This document shows, one piece after another, positions 30,292-30,870 of a stretch of 30,870 nt of DNA (the stretch's first letter is position 1; every line of letters begins with the position of its first letter). The stretch comes from CAZRWH01 sp964603905 (GTDB taxonomy: Bacteria; Patescibacteriota; Gracilibacteria; UBA1369; UBA12470): contig CAZRWH010000014.1 of the NCBI GenBank assembly GCA_964603905.1, positions 1 through 30,870 of the forward strand, read 5' to 3'. Under the pieces are notes generated by a model. It saw only the letters and a list, made by a program, of their open reading frames with translations, did no database searches and was not told the DNA's origin. The position numbers and the translations under genes are program-made.

Positions 30292-30741
30292 AATATGAGC
30301 AGCAGGTGCCGGATCTCCATCATCTGGTTCAAGTGTAAGAACATAAAACGTGTGATCCATTAGATCGTCTTCGGACGTGAATTCATTCACAAACGTCCCA
30401 TCTTGTAGTGGCGCCTCTCCAGTGCTAAGTACGCTCAGAGGTTCGTGTCTTACGACCCATCCTTCATAAAAATATCCTTCTTCTAGCGGAGGCAGGTTTT
30501 CGAATGAAGCTATGAGAACGTATCCGTCGTCGTAATATGCACCTGCAGTACCTGTCGCAGTACCTCCAGATACATCGAGAAGTGTAGCTTCAAGTTCAAA
30601 AGCCGGAATTTCGTCAGTTTCGACTTCGATCGGTTCTGAAGGGGTGTGTTCCTCAAGTTTTTCGATCTCAATTACCTCAGCTGGCGCTGAGCAGGCTGCA
30701 ACAAAAGACAGCAGGGCTGAAAGAACTATTAGTTTTTTCAT
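30271..30741 (-). CDS. lipoprotein with RskA-like (anti-sigma-K C-terminal) domain
   Basis: A 156-aa product from the ATG at 30741, chosen because it gives a perfect lipoprotein signal, MKKLIVLSALLSFVAAC (Cys17); a longer frame to 30792 runs through the promoter. After a Glu/Pro-rich linker (about 20-48) comes a beta domain with GYFYEGWVVRHE, STGEAPLQDGTFVNEF, FYVLTLEPDDGDPAPAAHIL. These match the pattern I know for the extracytoplasmic C-terminal domain of anti-sigma-K factor RskA. Here it lacks a zinc-finger and membrane helix and no sigma factor is adjacent, so it may only share the fold. A sensor or adhesive surface role is inferred. Confidence 0.78.
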   Translation of the reverse strand: MKKLIVLSALLSFVAACSAPAEVIEIEKLEEHTPSEPIEVETDEIPAFELEATLLDVSGGTATGTAGAYYDDGYVLIASFENLPPLEEGYFYEGWVVRHEPLSVLSTGEAPLQDGTFVNEFTSEDDLMDHTFYVLTLEPDDGDPAPAAHILEGTLE

Positions 30742-30769
30742 GTGAGTGGTGGTTAGGGATATTGGTTGT

Positions 30770-30775
30770 ATTGTA
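30770..30775 (-). promoter_or_regulatory. -10 box of the RskA-like lipoprotein gene
   Basis: Minus strand TACAAT, preceded by TGG, 28 nt before the ATG. The -35 region is occupied by a heptamer array and shows no good hexamer. The leader from here to the ATG is G-free and ends CTAACCACCACTCAC. Confidence 0.5.
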
Positions 30776-30793
30776 CCATATAAAAACACCACC

Positions 30794-30821
30794 TCTGCTA
30801 TCTGCTTTTTGCTATCTCGCT
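30794..30821. repeat. degenerate heptamer array (TCTGCTA type)
   Basis: Four 7-bp units: TCTGCTA, TCTGCTT, TTTGCTA, TCTCGCT. It occupies the -35 region of the lipoprotein gene. The rest of the window to 30870 holds nothing I can assign. Confidence 0.6.
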
Positions 30822-30870
30822 ACTAACTTCAATAGGGATTTGCTCAGTTTTTTGCTAAATAACTCGATTT

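Overview
The window looks like part of a small, gene-dense bacterial genome, most plausibly a Candidate Phyla Radiation (Patescibacteria) lineage such as Peregrinibacteria. This rests on compact gene order, many small unknown secreted proteins, sparse Shine-Dalgarno sites and mixed family affinities. No rRNA gene is present, so the placement is an inference. TGA acts as a stop (ends of the CapA-like and antiporter genes), which argues against the TGA=Gly code of Gracilibacteria/Absconditabacteria. Two runs of 100 N interrupt the sequence. Both are flanked by the same 55 bp on each side, so they look like scaffolding artefacts.

Layout. 1-7262: translation and RNA-modification housekeeping (hisS partial, tsaD, CCA-adding enzyme, rlmD, rlmH) with a small O6-alkylguanine-transferase-type gene and a bactofilin-like membrane protein. 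7263-12143: cell-surface block with a CapA-like protein, an abundantly expressed-looking secreted protein with its own promoter and terminator, and two tandem paralogous lipoproteins carrying HExxH zinc-protease motifs. 12230-15179: SdpI-family membrane protein, two small unknown genes and a beta-CASP metallo-beta-lactamase nuclease. 15180-16948: a branched-chain amino acid unit, with a promoter, an Ile-rich 22-codon leader peptide, mutually exclusive antiterminator and terminator hairpins, two small unknown genes, a second terminator-like hairpin, then ilvC of the Bacteroidota/fungal type. 17109-19602: CPA2 antiporter plus a coupled small membrane protein, and an alpha/beta hydrolase. 19702-24063: a giant MutS-family protein (about 1453 aa) with two complete MutS-type ATPase cores in one chain. 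24145-26082: operon of ECF sigma factor, three-TM membrane protein and His/Met-rich secreted protein. 26180-30870: Pif1-like helicase, HAD hydrolase, unknown anchored protein and an RskA-like lipoprotein.

Genome-wide style. Most start codons are preceded by G-poor A/C-rich leaders instead of a Shine-Dalgarno site; in three places the leader contains a long ACT/ACC-type tract. Recognisable promoters have TTGMNN -35 boxes at 16-17 bp (mostly 17) from the -10, and several -10 boxes lie only 6-9 nt from the start codon, suggesting leaderless or nearly leaderless mRNAs. Four of five convergent gene pairs overlap at their stop codons. Degenerate heptamer arrays occur in three intergenic regions.

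The two most notable items are the double-ATPase MutS fusion and the ilv-type attenuator. No gene-free stretch exceeds 300 bases. I saw no tRNA, rRNA, CRISPR array or insertion sequence.
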